Shown here piece by piece: positions 16,531 through 24,320 of a stretch of DNA of 64,000 bases; position 1 is the stretch's first letter, and every line of letters starts with the position of its first letter. The position numbers and the translations under genes are program-made. Source of the DNA: Larkinella insperata. GTDB taxonomy: Bacteria > Bacteroidota > Bacteroidia > Cytophagales > Spirosomataceae. Below the pieces are notes generated by a model that had not been told where the DNA came from, ran no database searches, and saw only the letters and a list, made by a program, of their open reading frames with translations. Location: assembly GCF_026248825.1 (NCBI RefSeq), contig NZ_CP110973.1:744001-808000 (forward strand). The letters run 5' to 3'.

Positions 16531-17884
16531 TGGCCGGATACAGATCCGCAACGGTTTGGCCGGGTTGACGGGTCTGGTAAAGCCGCAGCAGTTCCTGGTC
16601 GAACTCCCGGAATCGCTTGAACCCCCGGTTGGTCACCATGTTGTTTTCAAGTCCGGCTTTGATTTTTTCAAAGTCATCTTTCCCAAAAACGTCGGCGTAA
16701 AACAGCGTAACCAGGCCGTAATTCATGTACTCTTCAAAGCAGGAAAGCGGATTGTTGTAGTTGGCCGACGGTTTACCCGGCGTAATCCAGTCCGATAGCT
16801 CTTTGTAGGCCAGTACGATTTCCTTGTTGTAGCGATCGGCTTCCGGGTTCAGGTAGGTGTGGTTGATCTCCGTAAACGCAATCATCATCCGATCGGCTTT
16901 GACCAGGGGCGCGGGCATTTCTTTCAGTTTATTGTTCACAAACGGAAAATTAACGTGAGCCTGCGCTTCCTTAAACCCGTTGTCCTCGAACTGATTGGCC
17001 GACTGGTTCCAACCCACCAGGGGCGTAAAGATCACCTTTATGGCCGCGTATTGCGTCCGGGGAAATTGCTTTTCCAACCAGCTTTTCATGCTGGACACAT
17101 CAACATTCTTTTGATAATCAGCCACGAGGCTCTTGTAATAATCCGCGTGCTGCTGATAAAACCGCCGGAAGCCTGCTTTTTTCGAAAAGTCGTCCAGCAA
17201 CTTAATATACGGAGCGAGTTCATTGACTTCTCCCCAGCTCACCCGGTCGTAAACGGCCCCCTTCTGAATAGTGTCGCCCGCAAACTGATAGGCATACGCG
17301 TCCATTTTCAAAGGATAGTAATTGCCGTCGGACTGCTTCAGCAGCGAATCGATGGTCCGAACGGCGGGGTGGTTTCGGTGCGGGGAAAAGTGGTCCATGA
17401 CAGCCCGGTAATAATCTGTCCCTTTGTAAATCGCTTCGGTTTTGCCGTAATCGGTCAGGGCAAAAACGACATTGACCAGTTCGTAGACTTCCGGAATCTG
17501 AATAATGGTCTTATTCTGGTTCTCCTTTTTATAGGCGTCGCTGAAAACAGCTGCTTTCACCAGCTTGTGCGCCGTAAACGAAGCCGTTATGGTATCGCCT
17601 TTGGCTTGCCGAATGACCCGAATAACCGTTTGTTGCCCCTGCCGCAGGGTTAGGCTAACCGAATCCTGCTCGGAAACCAGTTGCAGAGGCACGGTTTCCG
17701 GTTCGATACCAAAACTGTGCTGAAAGGTATTAGGCAGTTCGTTGATGCCGTTGAAATTGCCCCGCTCGTTGTTTACGTACAGGATCAGGCTGTTTGTCTT
17801 TGTACGGATAATCGGCGGCTTGTGCTGGGCAACTACCTGAGTGATTCCCGATAAAAGAAGGAGCACGGTAACAAAAGGTTTCAT
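16505..17884 (-). CDS. DUF4932 domain-containing exported protein
   Basis: The 459-residue protein has a signal peptide (KPFVTVLLLLSGITQVVAQ) and matches the DUF4932 type common in Bacteroidota. AFTEINHTYLNPEADRYNKE holds Glu, Asn and His in a metallopeptidase-like arrangement, and CFEEYMNYGLVTLFY could supply a further ligand. A peptidase role is therefore possible but unproven. The ATG at 17884 is preferred over an upstream frame start (17935) because the signal peptide begins there. The last 26 bp overlap the end of the LD-carboxypeptidase gene. Confidence 0.78.
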   Translation of the reverse strand: MKPFVTVLLLLSGITQVVAQHKPPIIRTKTNSLILYVNNERGNFNGINELPNTFQHSFGIEPETVPLQLVSEQDSVSLTLRQGQQTVIRVIRQAKGDTITASFTAHKLVKAAVFSDAYKKENQNKTIIQIPEVYELVNVVFALTDYGKTEAIYKGTDYYRAVMDHFSPHRNHPAVRTIDSLLKQSDGNYYPLKMDAYAYQFAGDTIQKGAVYDRVSWGEVNELAPYIKLLDDFSKKAGFRRFYQQHADYYKSLVADYQKNVDVSSMKSWLEKQFPRTQYAAIKVIFTPLVGWNQSANQFEDNGFKEAQAHVNFPFVNNKLKEMPAPLVKADRMMIAFTEINHTYLNPEADRYNKEIVLAYKELSDWITPGKPSANYNNPLSCFEEYMNYGLVTLFYADVFGKDDFEKIKAGLENNMVTNRGFKRFREFDQELLRLYQTRQPGQTVADLYPAIIAWVARQ

Positions 17885-17981
17885 AGGGCGTCGGTCATGA
17901 TTAACCAAGTATAAAGAAACGGTCTGGCTATTCAAAAACTGGGCGCACCGGAAAACGGCCGTGCGGTGTTGGGCGGTAACG

Positions 17982-18710
17982 CTACAGATAAATTTTGACC
18001 ATCTCCTGCCAGTCGGCGGCCTGATGAGCCCGGCCCTCCCAGATGTAGAGATCGTGCGGAATCTGTTTTTCGGCCAGAGTTGCGCTCAACGCCTGGTTGT
18101 TTTCAAGAAACGGGTCTTCCCGGCCGATGGCAAGCAGAAAATGCATCCGGCGAAGCAGGGCCAGCGTACATTCGTCGTGCAGATTGGGCAGAAAATGCGA
18201 CGGGGTGTTGTAGTAGATGGTTTCGTCGTAGTACGAATCGAACAGCCCCCGGAAGAATTCAACCGGGGTCGACAGATCGTACCGACCACTCAGAGCAACC
18301 ACTTTCCCAAACCATTGGGGATGCCGTAGGGCAATATTGACGGCGTGGTAGGCGCCAAAACTGCACCCGAGCGCAATCATGTACGGCTGCGGATTTTTCA
18401 GGCGGGTGAAAGGCAGCACCTCTTCCAGAATATACTCTTCATAGCACAAGTGCCGCTGAACCCGTTCGTGCGGGGGGATTTCTTTGCTGTACAGGCTGTC
18501 GGCATCGATGCTGTCGACGCAGAACAATTGCAGGTGGCCGCTCTCTAATTTATCCGCCAGCGCTTCAACCAGACCGAAATTCTCGAAGTCAAAAAACCGT
18601 CCCCGGCGAGTTGGAAAAACCAATACCCGCGCACCGGCGTGGCCAAAAACCAACAGTTCCATGTCCCGCTCCAGACGCCGACTAAACCATTTGTGGTATT
18701 CCCGATGCAT
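17982..18710 (-). CDS. Alpha/beta-hydrolase, putative esterase (EstA/esterase D-like)
   Basis: This 242-residue cytoplasmic protein has an alpha/beta-hydrolase fold. The nucleophile elbow GCSFGA places Ser117. The likely acid lies in IGREDPFLEN, and the His in EGRAHQAADW near the C-terminus. The start LLVFGHAGARVLVFPTRRGRFFDFENFG resembles Bacteroidota proteins annotated as esterases. No signal peptide is visible. A neighbouring GDSL esterase gene lies 70 bp upstream on the same strand, so the two may be co-transcribed. The substrate is unknown. Confidence 0.85.
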   Translation of the reverse strand: MHREYHKWFSRRLERDMELLVFGHAGARVLVFPTRRGRFFDFENFGLVEALADKLESGHLQLFCVDSIDADSLYSKEIPPHERVQRHLCYEEYILEEVLPFTRLKNPQPYMIALGCSFGAYHAVNIALRHPQWFGKVVALSGRYDLSTPVEFFRGLFDSYYDETIYYNTPSHFLPNLHDECTLALLRRMHFLLAIGREDPFLENNQALSATLAEKQIPHDLYIWEGRAHQAADWQEMVKIYL

Positions 18711-18780
18711 ATCAACCCCGTTGTGTTAGCAATATGCACAGTTTTGGGGTACCGAAATAACTTACCGCTTAAAGGATTTG

Positions 18781-19374
18781 TTAAAAAATCTGGGGGTGCT
18801 GCTGTAAAATCTGCTGCCACAGGGCATACCCTTTCGGACTCAGGTGCAAGCCGTCTTTTTCAAACAACTCCCAGCGCGGGTGGCCTTTGCTGTCGAGCAT
18901 CGACGTAAAAACGTCTACGTAGTGGTAGGTGGGCAACTCCTCAATTTTTTGCCGGATCAGGTCATTGGCGAGCCGAATGCGGTCGATGATGTACCAGCGG
19001 GCCGGGCTGGGCTTGATGGACACAAACGTGAAGGGAACCTCAGGAAGATGCTGCTGCATTTTCGTAACCAACGCGCTGAAAAACAGAAACACTTCTTCCG
19101 AAAACCGTCCGTCGCCCAGATCATTGTCACCGGCGTAGAAAATCAGTGAACGAGGTTGGGTCGGGATGACCAGCCGTTCAAAAAACCAGTCGCAGGCCGC
19201 CAGTGTCGAGCCGCCAAAACCGATGTTCAGTACTTTTTTGTCCGAAAAGTCACGCTCTAGAGTATTCCATAGCCGGATGGTTGAACTGCCGTAAAAAACG
19301 GTGCGGCCGGTCAGATCGGCGGTGGACTGAATCTTTTTTTCGAGTTGCTGAACTTCCTCTTCGTACCAAGTCAT
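18781..19374 (-). CDS. SGNH/GDSL-type hydrolase
   Basis: The 197-residue esterase or lipase of the SGNH superfamily shows block I VFYGSSTIRLW (nucleophile Ser30), block II NIGFGGST, block III YAGDNDLG and block V DGLHLSPKGY with the Asp-His pair. There is no signal peptide. The start ATG at 19374 is chosen because TACCTTTG (19404-19397, reverse strand) is a perfect -7 box about 23 nt upstream. The longer frame starting at 19467 would span that promoter. Confidence 0.9.
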   Translation of the reverse strand: MTWYEEEVQQLEKKIQSTADLTGRTVFYGSSTIRLWNTLERDFSDKKVLNIGFGGSTLAACDWFFERLVIPTQPRSLIFYAGDNDLGDGRFSEEVFLFFSALVTKMQQHLPEVPFTFVSIKPSPARWYIIDRIRLANDLIRQKIEELPTYHYVDVFTSMLDSKGHPRWELFEKDGLHLSPKGYALWQQILQQHPQIF

Positions 19375-19396
19375 GCGTATTGTGTGATGATTCCGA

Positions 19397-19404
19397 CAAA
19401 GGTA
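19397..19404 (-). promoter_or_regulatory. -7 element of the SGNH hydrolase gene
   Basis: The reverse strand reads TACCTTTG, an exact TAnnTTTG match, 22 nt upstream of the ATG at 19374. No TTTG -33 box is visible at the expected distance. Confidence 0.55.
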
Positions 19405-19528
19405 CGTACCCGTAGACGTTTGTCCGTGTTTTAATTTTTTATTCAACGGAGAAGCATCCGGGCGCAAAATCAGCCTCCCGGCACCCGGCTGTACTGCGCT
19501 TGGCGCTCATCATAAAGTCCGTTGTGCG

Positions 19529-21268
19529 TCAGGCAATGGCCAGCCGGAAGTAGAAAGCGGCCCCCGGCTCAATGCCGTCTTTCAGACCAATTTCACCGCC
19601 CATCGACTGAATAAACTCTTTGGAGATGGCCAGCCCCAGCCCCGTCCCCCCCGACTGCCCGTTAGGCCCCGGCGCGCGGAAATACCGTTCGAAAACCCGG
19701 GCCCGGTGTTCCGGACGCAGCCCCGGGCCGTAATCCCGCACCGTAAACTCCACCTGGTTGCCAAGCTGCCGAGCCGCAATATCGACGGTATTTTCTTCCG
19801 GACTGTGCCGCACGGCGTTTGACAGCAGATTGACCAGCACCCAGGTCGCCTTATCGGGATCGGCTTTGATGGCGGGTAGCTCCTCCAGGCCCGAAACCGC
19901 GAACCGGATGTGCCGCTGACTAGCCGCCACTTCCAGGGCCTTCGTCGCGTACTGCACCAAATCCGCGGGACTCACGGCCTTGATCGTCAGTTGAATCTGT
20001 CCGGATTCCACCTGCGCCATGTTCAGCAGTTCGCCGGTGATGTTCAGCAGCCGGTCGGCGTCGTTGCGCACGTGACCAACCAGTTCCTTCTGTTCTTCGT
20101 TCAACGCGCCAATTCGCTGGTCGTCCAGCAACTTCAAACTCATTTTGATGGCGGAAATGGGTGTTTTCAACTCGTGCGAAACCGTGGCGATGAAGTTCGT
20201 TTTGGCCAGATCGCGCTCCTGATACGCCGTGATGTTTTCCAGCACAATCACCCACCCGGCGGCCACCGGCTGCTCTTCGCCCGTGCGGGTCAGCGTCACT
20301 ACGTGGGTCTGGCGGTTAAAGTAGCTTTCTTTGCCTTCATCGTAGATTTTGAGCAGTTTACGATCAGTCTCCGGCTCCGTTTTCGCATCCGTCAGGTTCT
20401 GAAGCAGCGTCCGGAGCAAGTCGTTGGTCAGCGCCACATCCGGGGCATACCGCCCGACCAGTTCGGCTTCATCGACCCCCAGCAACCGGCTGGCGACCGG
20501 ATTGACAAACCGGATGTTCTTTTTCTCATCCAGACCGATAATGCCGTTGTCCATCAACTGGATGAGCGTGTCGATGCGTTTTTTCTCAAACAACACGTCG
20601 GCCAGTTGTGTATGCTCGTACTCGTCCAGCTTGTGGGCCATCGAGTTAAACGCCCGCGCCAGTTCACCAAATTCGTCGTTCGACCGGAAATGCAGCCGTT
20701 CTTCGAAGTTGCGGCTGGCCACTTCCTGGATCCCGCGGGTCAGCTCCCGCAGCGGGTTGGCGATGTAACCGGGAAAGTTGATGATGAACGAAAAGAGAAT
20801 TAGAAAACAGACCGTACCCGTCACCACCAGCCAGAGCAGGGCATCGTTGGCGGTTTGCTCGGCCACGTTGTTTTTGCGAAACATGGCCTGTTGGTTTATC
20901 TCGCCCAGTTGCAGCAGATTCTGCCCGATGCGGGCCAGCGTCAGCGAGTCGTTGGGGTTTCCCGATCGAAGCCGGCCAAAATCCACCCGAATGGCCTCGG
21001 CCAGCTCCTCTTCGCCTTCTTCCGTCAGGTTTATTTCCTGCTGGCGGAGCGCCTGATCAAAGCTTTTCAGGGCGTTCGGGTCGGTATTACGCGTCAGCAA
21101 CGCCTTCTGCATACGCCCCACGAACTGCAACGAGGTGTAATTGTCTTTCAGGATGGCCTGCGAATCGTCGGCCAGCTGGTTCAGGTAATACATTCCCGAG
21201 CCGCCCAGCAACAGCAGAACGGCAAACAGAAAGACCAGGGCCAGCGATATTTTTAACTTGATGGTCAT
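19529..21268 (-). CDS. Sensor histidine kinase (KdpD kinase half)
   Basis: The 579-residue membrane kinase has two transmembrane helices (about 8-28 and 145-168), flanking a periplasmic region of about 115 residues. HAMP follows (170-222), then a PAS domain (235-345), HisKA with the phospho-acceptor His365 in SHELKTP, and HATPase_c (NAVRHSPEE, DYGPGLRPE and GGTGLGLAISK). It overlaps the KdpD sensor gene by 4 bp (ATGA), so the two are translationally coupled. In proteobacteria both parts form one KdpD chain; here the kinase is separate and has its own HAMP and PAS. Its response regulator (KdpE role) is not in the window. Confidence 0.92.
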   Translation of the reverse strand: MTIKLKISLALVFLFAVLLLLGGSGMYYLNQLADDSQAILKDNYTSLQFVGRMQKALLTRNTDPNALKSFDQALRQQEINLTEEGEEELAEAIRVDFGRLRSGNPNDSLTLARIGQNLLQLGEINQQAMFRKNNVAEQTANDALLWLVVTGTVCFLILFSFIINFPGYIANPLRELTRGIQEVASRNFEERLHFRSNDEFGELARAFNSMAHKLDEYEHTQLADVLFEKKRIDTLIQLMDNGIIGLDEKKNIRFVNPVASRLLGVDEAELVGRYAPDVALTNDLLRTLLQNLTDAKTEPETDRKLLKIYDEGKESYFNRQTHVVTLTRTGEEQPVAAGWVIVLENITAYQERDLAKTNFIATVSHELKTPISAIKMSLKLLDDQRIGALNEEQKELVGHVRNDADRLLNITGELLNMAQVESGQIQLTIKAVSPADLVQYATKALEVAASQRHIRFAVSGLEELPAIKADPDKATWVLVNLLSNAVRHSPEENTVDIAARQLGNQVEFTVRDYGPGLRPEHRARVFERYFRAPGPNGQSGGTGLGLAISKEFIQSMGGEIGLKDGIEPGAAFYFRLAIA

Positions 21269-22392
21269 GACAGAATTACTAAGTCAATGTCCGATTCCGA
21301 TAACTTGTTCAGCAGCCGGTTGAAGGCATTGGTCCGCCAGATTACCTGTAGCAGGTTAAAATGCGGCTTGCCGATGCAAACGGTTGTGATCTTGCGTTTC
21401 TCACATTCCTCAACCAGCGCGTTAAAGATACTCCGGTTTTTAACCTGAATCACTTCCGCGCCCAGTTCGGTGGCCAGTTTTAAGTTGTTGATCAAATGCC
21501 GCTGCACTTCCAGTTTGATACGGTTGGGATCTTCGGCGGGCGTCTGCACGTACAGCACAAACCAGCGGGCCTGGTAGTAAGCCGCCAGCCGGGCGGTTTT
21601 GCGGATCAGCTTCCGACCCACAACGTAATTGCTGCTGATCGACGCCATCAGCCGTTCGTGTTTGAACTGCGTGTTGACCGGCAGCATCGTTTCGACCTTT
21701 CGCTCTACGGCCGTGGCCACTTCCTTGAGCGCCAGTTCGCGCAGTTGCAGAATTTTGTCGGCCTGAAAAAAATTGCGCAGGGCCATTTCGACCTTGGCGG
21801 GCTCGTAGATCTTCCCTTCTTTCAGTCGCGTAATGAGCTCATCGGCGGGCAAATCAATGTTCACCACCTCGTCGGCCGCCTGCAACACCCGGTCGGGCAC
21901 GCGCTCGCCCACCTCGATTCCGGTAATGTCGTGTACTTCTTCGTACAGGCTTTCAATGTGCTGAATGTTGACGGCGCTGACCACGTTGATGCCCGCATCC
22001 AGAATATCGAACACATCCTGCCAGCGCTTTTCATTTTTGGAACCCGGCACGTTGGTATGCGCCAGCTCATCGACAATCACCAGTTCGGGGTGGCCGTTGA
22101 GGATGGCCTGCAAGTCCATTTCCTCCAGCTCGCGTCCCCGGTAAAACAGCTTCCGGCGGGCAATGAGGGGCAATCCGTCGATCAGGGCGTGGGTTTCGGC
22201 CCGGTTGTGCGTTTCCACAAACCCGATTTTCACGTCGATACCGCCCCGCAGCAGCACGTGCGCTTCCTGCAACATCCGGTAAGTTTTGCCCACCCCCGCA
22301 CTCATGCCGATGTAAATTTTGAACTTTCCCCGGCGCGACTCCTGGATGAGTCGGAGAAAATGCTCGGCCGATTGATCGCGACTGTTTTCCAT
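21265..22392 (-). CDS. kdpD: KdpD N-terminal sensor protein (KdpD and USP domains, no kinase)
   Basis: This 375-residue cytoplasmic protein corresponds to the N-terminal half of KdpD. The P-loop GMSAGVGKTY is at residues 29-38 and VIVDELAHTN at about 105-114. A universal-stress-protein domain occupies roughly 245-375 (SSNYVVGRKLIRKTARLAAYYQ). It ends without transmembrane or kinase domains. The ATG at 22392 is preferred; the frame upstream of it runs through a perfect 19-bp hairpin. The 4-bp overlap with the histidine-kinase gene suggests that the two proteins act as one K+ sensor. Confidence 0.93.
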   Translation of the reverse strand: MENSRDQSAEHFLRLIQESRRGKFKIYIGMSAGVGKTYRMLQEAHVLLRGGIDVKIGFVETHNRAETHALIDGLPLIARRKLFYRGRELEEMDLQAILNGHPELVIVDELAHTNVPGSKNEKRWQDVFDILDAGINVVSAVNIQHIESLYEEVHDITGIEVGERVPDRVLQAADEVVNIDLPADELITRLKEGKIYEPAKVEMALRNFFQADKILQLRELALKEVATAVERKVETMLPVNTQFKHERLMASISSNYVVGRKLIRKTARLAAYYQARWFVLYVQTPAEDPNRIKLEVQRHLINNLKLATELGAEVIQVKNRSIFNALVEECEKRKITTVCIGKPHFNLLQVIWRTNAFNRLLNKLSESDIDLVILS

Positions 22393-22407
22393 GTTTGTTG
22401 GAGCGGT

Positions 22408-22491
22408 GAGAAGATAGACAAAAGAGTGTAGACAGGAGAATATTGACCCTGATCTAGCTGGATTCATCTTTTCTCTTTTGTCTATCTTCTC
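22408..22491 (-). other. Perfect 19-bp stem hairpin before the kdpD start
   Basis: Arms at 22408-22426 and 22473-22491 are exact reverse complements (19 bp) around a 46-nt loop. It fills the gap between the porin stop (22501) and the kdpD ATG (22392), ending 15 nt before the ATG. No long T-run follows on the reverse strand. It could limit read-through from the transport genes into the sensor genes, or protect mRNA ends. Confidence 0.65.
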
Positions 22492-22500
22492 TTGTCTGCG

Positions 22501-23634
22501 TTAAAAACTGATTGCCAACGAGGTCGTCAGTGCATTGTTCGTCCGGCGGGCCGGGCCCGTTGCGGTTTCGGCGAAAATGGCGTCCTTGCTGCTGAATCCG
22601 CGGTATTCAATGCGCCAGACGGCCGAGGGGAAAATGGCGTAATCGTAGTTGATGGAGTAGCCCCAGGTTTTGAAACCGTTGGCACTGCCGGTGCTGATGA
22701 TCACGCCATCTTTGTCATCATAGTATTCAACGCGTCCGGCAACATAGCTTCTTGAACTGGTGGCATACCGGGCAATGACCACCGGCGTGTACCAGACGTA
22801 ACTCCCCGTGCCAAGGCGTTGTCCTCCGCGGGTCAGCGGTTTGCGGTCGGCCCCGATGTCGAAGCCCAGCGTTACGCCAAACTTGTCGGTGGGGTTGATG
22901 ATGGCGTAGAAATTATTGTAAAACCGGGTTTGCTTCAGGGAATCCGGGCGGTCGGAACCCAGGAATGTGCTCCAGTTGAGCGTAAGGGCAGAACCGGTTT
23001 TGTACTGCACCTGCGTACTCAGCGACGGTTTGGTGTAACCCGGCAGACGGTTGATTCGCTGCCAGCCGTTGAGCACCGAACCCAGCAGCGTCCATTTGCC
23101 GTTGGGTGTATTATAAGTCAGCTTGGCCCCGGCCAGGTAATACGGTGAATTTTCGGCCACCAGGCTGCGGGTCAGCGTCCAGCAATCTTTCGAGATGGCG
23201 CTTTCAAAACCGATGTGGGAGGTAAAAACCCCGGCGTCCAGCCATAAATCACGGTTTTTGGAAAGTTTAACCCCAGCATTCGCTTCGTAAATATTCCGCA
23301 GCAGCGGTTGTTCGGCGGCATAATTGTATTGGGCGTACGTGCCTACCTGAATAGCCAGATTGCCGCGCAGCCGTTCGCCCGCGTAAGCCGCTTTGAGAAA
23401 CGCCAGATTCACGTTGACTTCCCGATTGCGCTTGTGGTTGTAGAGAAATCCGGGGCGCTCCTGTGCGTTGGGCTGGTCAAAATCCTGCCCATAATAGAGC
23501 TCCGCGTACCCCGAAAAGGTTAATTTGGGCGCGGGCGCAGCCGCTGAATCCGTTGGTGGTGTGGTTGATTGGGCCACTAGGCTGCCTGTATTCAAAAGCA
23601 ATCCAATAAATGTACTTACTAACGTTTTTTTCAT
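22501..23634 (-). CDS. Outer-membrane beta-barrel protein (porin) of the kdp operon
   Basis: The 377-residue protein has a signal peptide (KKTLVSTFIGLLLNTGSLVAQ) and a Pro/Ala-rich spacer. The rest is a series of amphipathic strands with aromatic girdles (FSGYAELYYGQDF, YVAGRVEYYDDKDG), ending in ALTTSLAISF with a C-terminal Phe. This matches the BBP2-like/porin proteins found in Bacteroidota kdp operons. It probably lets K+ or other small solutes cross the outer membrane under limitation. The start at 23634 is chosen because the signal peptide begins there. It lies between kdpC and the kdpD half. Confidence 0.85.
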   Translation of the reverse strand: MKKTLVSTFIGLLLNTGSLVAQSTTPPTDSAAAPAPKLTFSGYAELYYGQDFDQPNAQERPGFLYNHKRNREVNVNLAFLKAAYAGERLRGNLAIQVGTYAQYNYAAEQPLLRNIYEANAGVKLSKNRDLWLDAGVFTSHIGFESAISKDCWTLTRSLVAENSPYYLAGAKLTYNTPNGKWTLLGSVLNGWQRINRLPGYTKPSLSTQVQYKTGSALTLNWSTFLGSDRPDSLKQTRFYNNFYAIINPTDKFGVTLGFDIGADRKPLTRGGQRLGTGSYVWYTPVVIARYATSSRSYVAGRVEYYDDKDGVIISTGSANGFKTWGYSINYDYAIFPSAVWRIEYRGFSSKDAIFAETATGPARRTNNALTTSLAISF

Positions 23635-23744
23635 GGTGCTAAACGGCTTTTCGAGGAAACCGCATTCTGGGTTGTATGCTGAGTCGTACACGGCATTTAC
23701 ACCGTCATAAACTCACGGTAAAAGACATACGTGGCAAACAAGGT

Positions 23745-24308
23745 TTATTTAACTTCAGCCAGCGCGATGTTCAGCGCCAGAACATTCACTTTTTGCGGAC
23801 CAAAAAGCCCGAGCAGCGGGCCGTCGGTGTGTTCATCAACCAGCTGATTCAGCCGACTGGCGGAAATACCCCGTATTTTGGCGATGCGGGCCACTTGAAT
23901 TTTGGCCGCTGCGGGCGACAGATCCGGGTCAAGGCCCGAGCCGGAAGCCGTCACCAGTTCGGCCGGAATGTCGGCTTTCTGCACACCGGGGTTATGCACC
24001 AGAAACGTGTCGATGCGTGCCTGAACGGTTTTGAGGTAATCCGGGTTGCTCGGCCCTTTGTTCGAACCCGCCGAACCAGCCGCGTTGTAATCCACCGCCG
24101 AGGGGCGGCCGTTGAAATACCGGTCTTCCGTGAAGGCCTGACCGATCCGGGCGTAGCCGACTACTTTCCCGTTTACCGATACAGTTTCGCCCTGACCACC
24201 GCCCGGGGCCAGACGGGAAACGGCGGCAACGAGCAGGGGATAAATGACCGCTAACAGGACCAGCATCACGAGGGTCAGTCGAAGAGCAGGGGCAAGATGC
24301 GTTTTCAT
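23745..24308 (-). CDS. kdpC: K+-transporting ATPase subunit C (KdpC)
   Basis: KdpC is the single-span subunit that stabilises the KdpFABC complex and raises nucleotide affinity of KdpB. The 187 residues begin with one membrane helix (about 8-32). Typical motifs follow: GQAFTEDRYFNGRPSAVDYNA, DIPAELVTASGSGLDPDLSP, then a C-terminal segment ending VNVLALNIAL. Length and order fit the family. It lies 12 bp after kdpB. Confidence 0.97.
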   Translation of the reverse strand: MKTHLAPALRLTLVMLVLLAVIYPLLVAAVSRLAPGGGQGETVSVNGKVVGYARIGQAFTEDRYFNGRPSAVDYNAAGSAGSNKGPSNPDYLKTVQARIDTFLVHNPGVQKADIPAELVTASGSGLDPDLSPAAAKIQVARIAKIRGISASRLNQLVDEHTDGPLLGLFGPQKVNVLALNIALAEVK

Positions 24309-24320
24309 GATTTTGACGAT

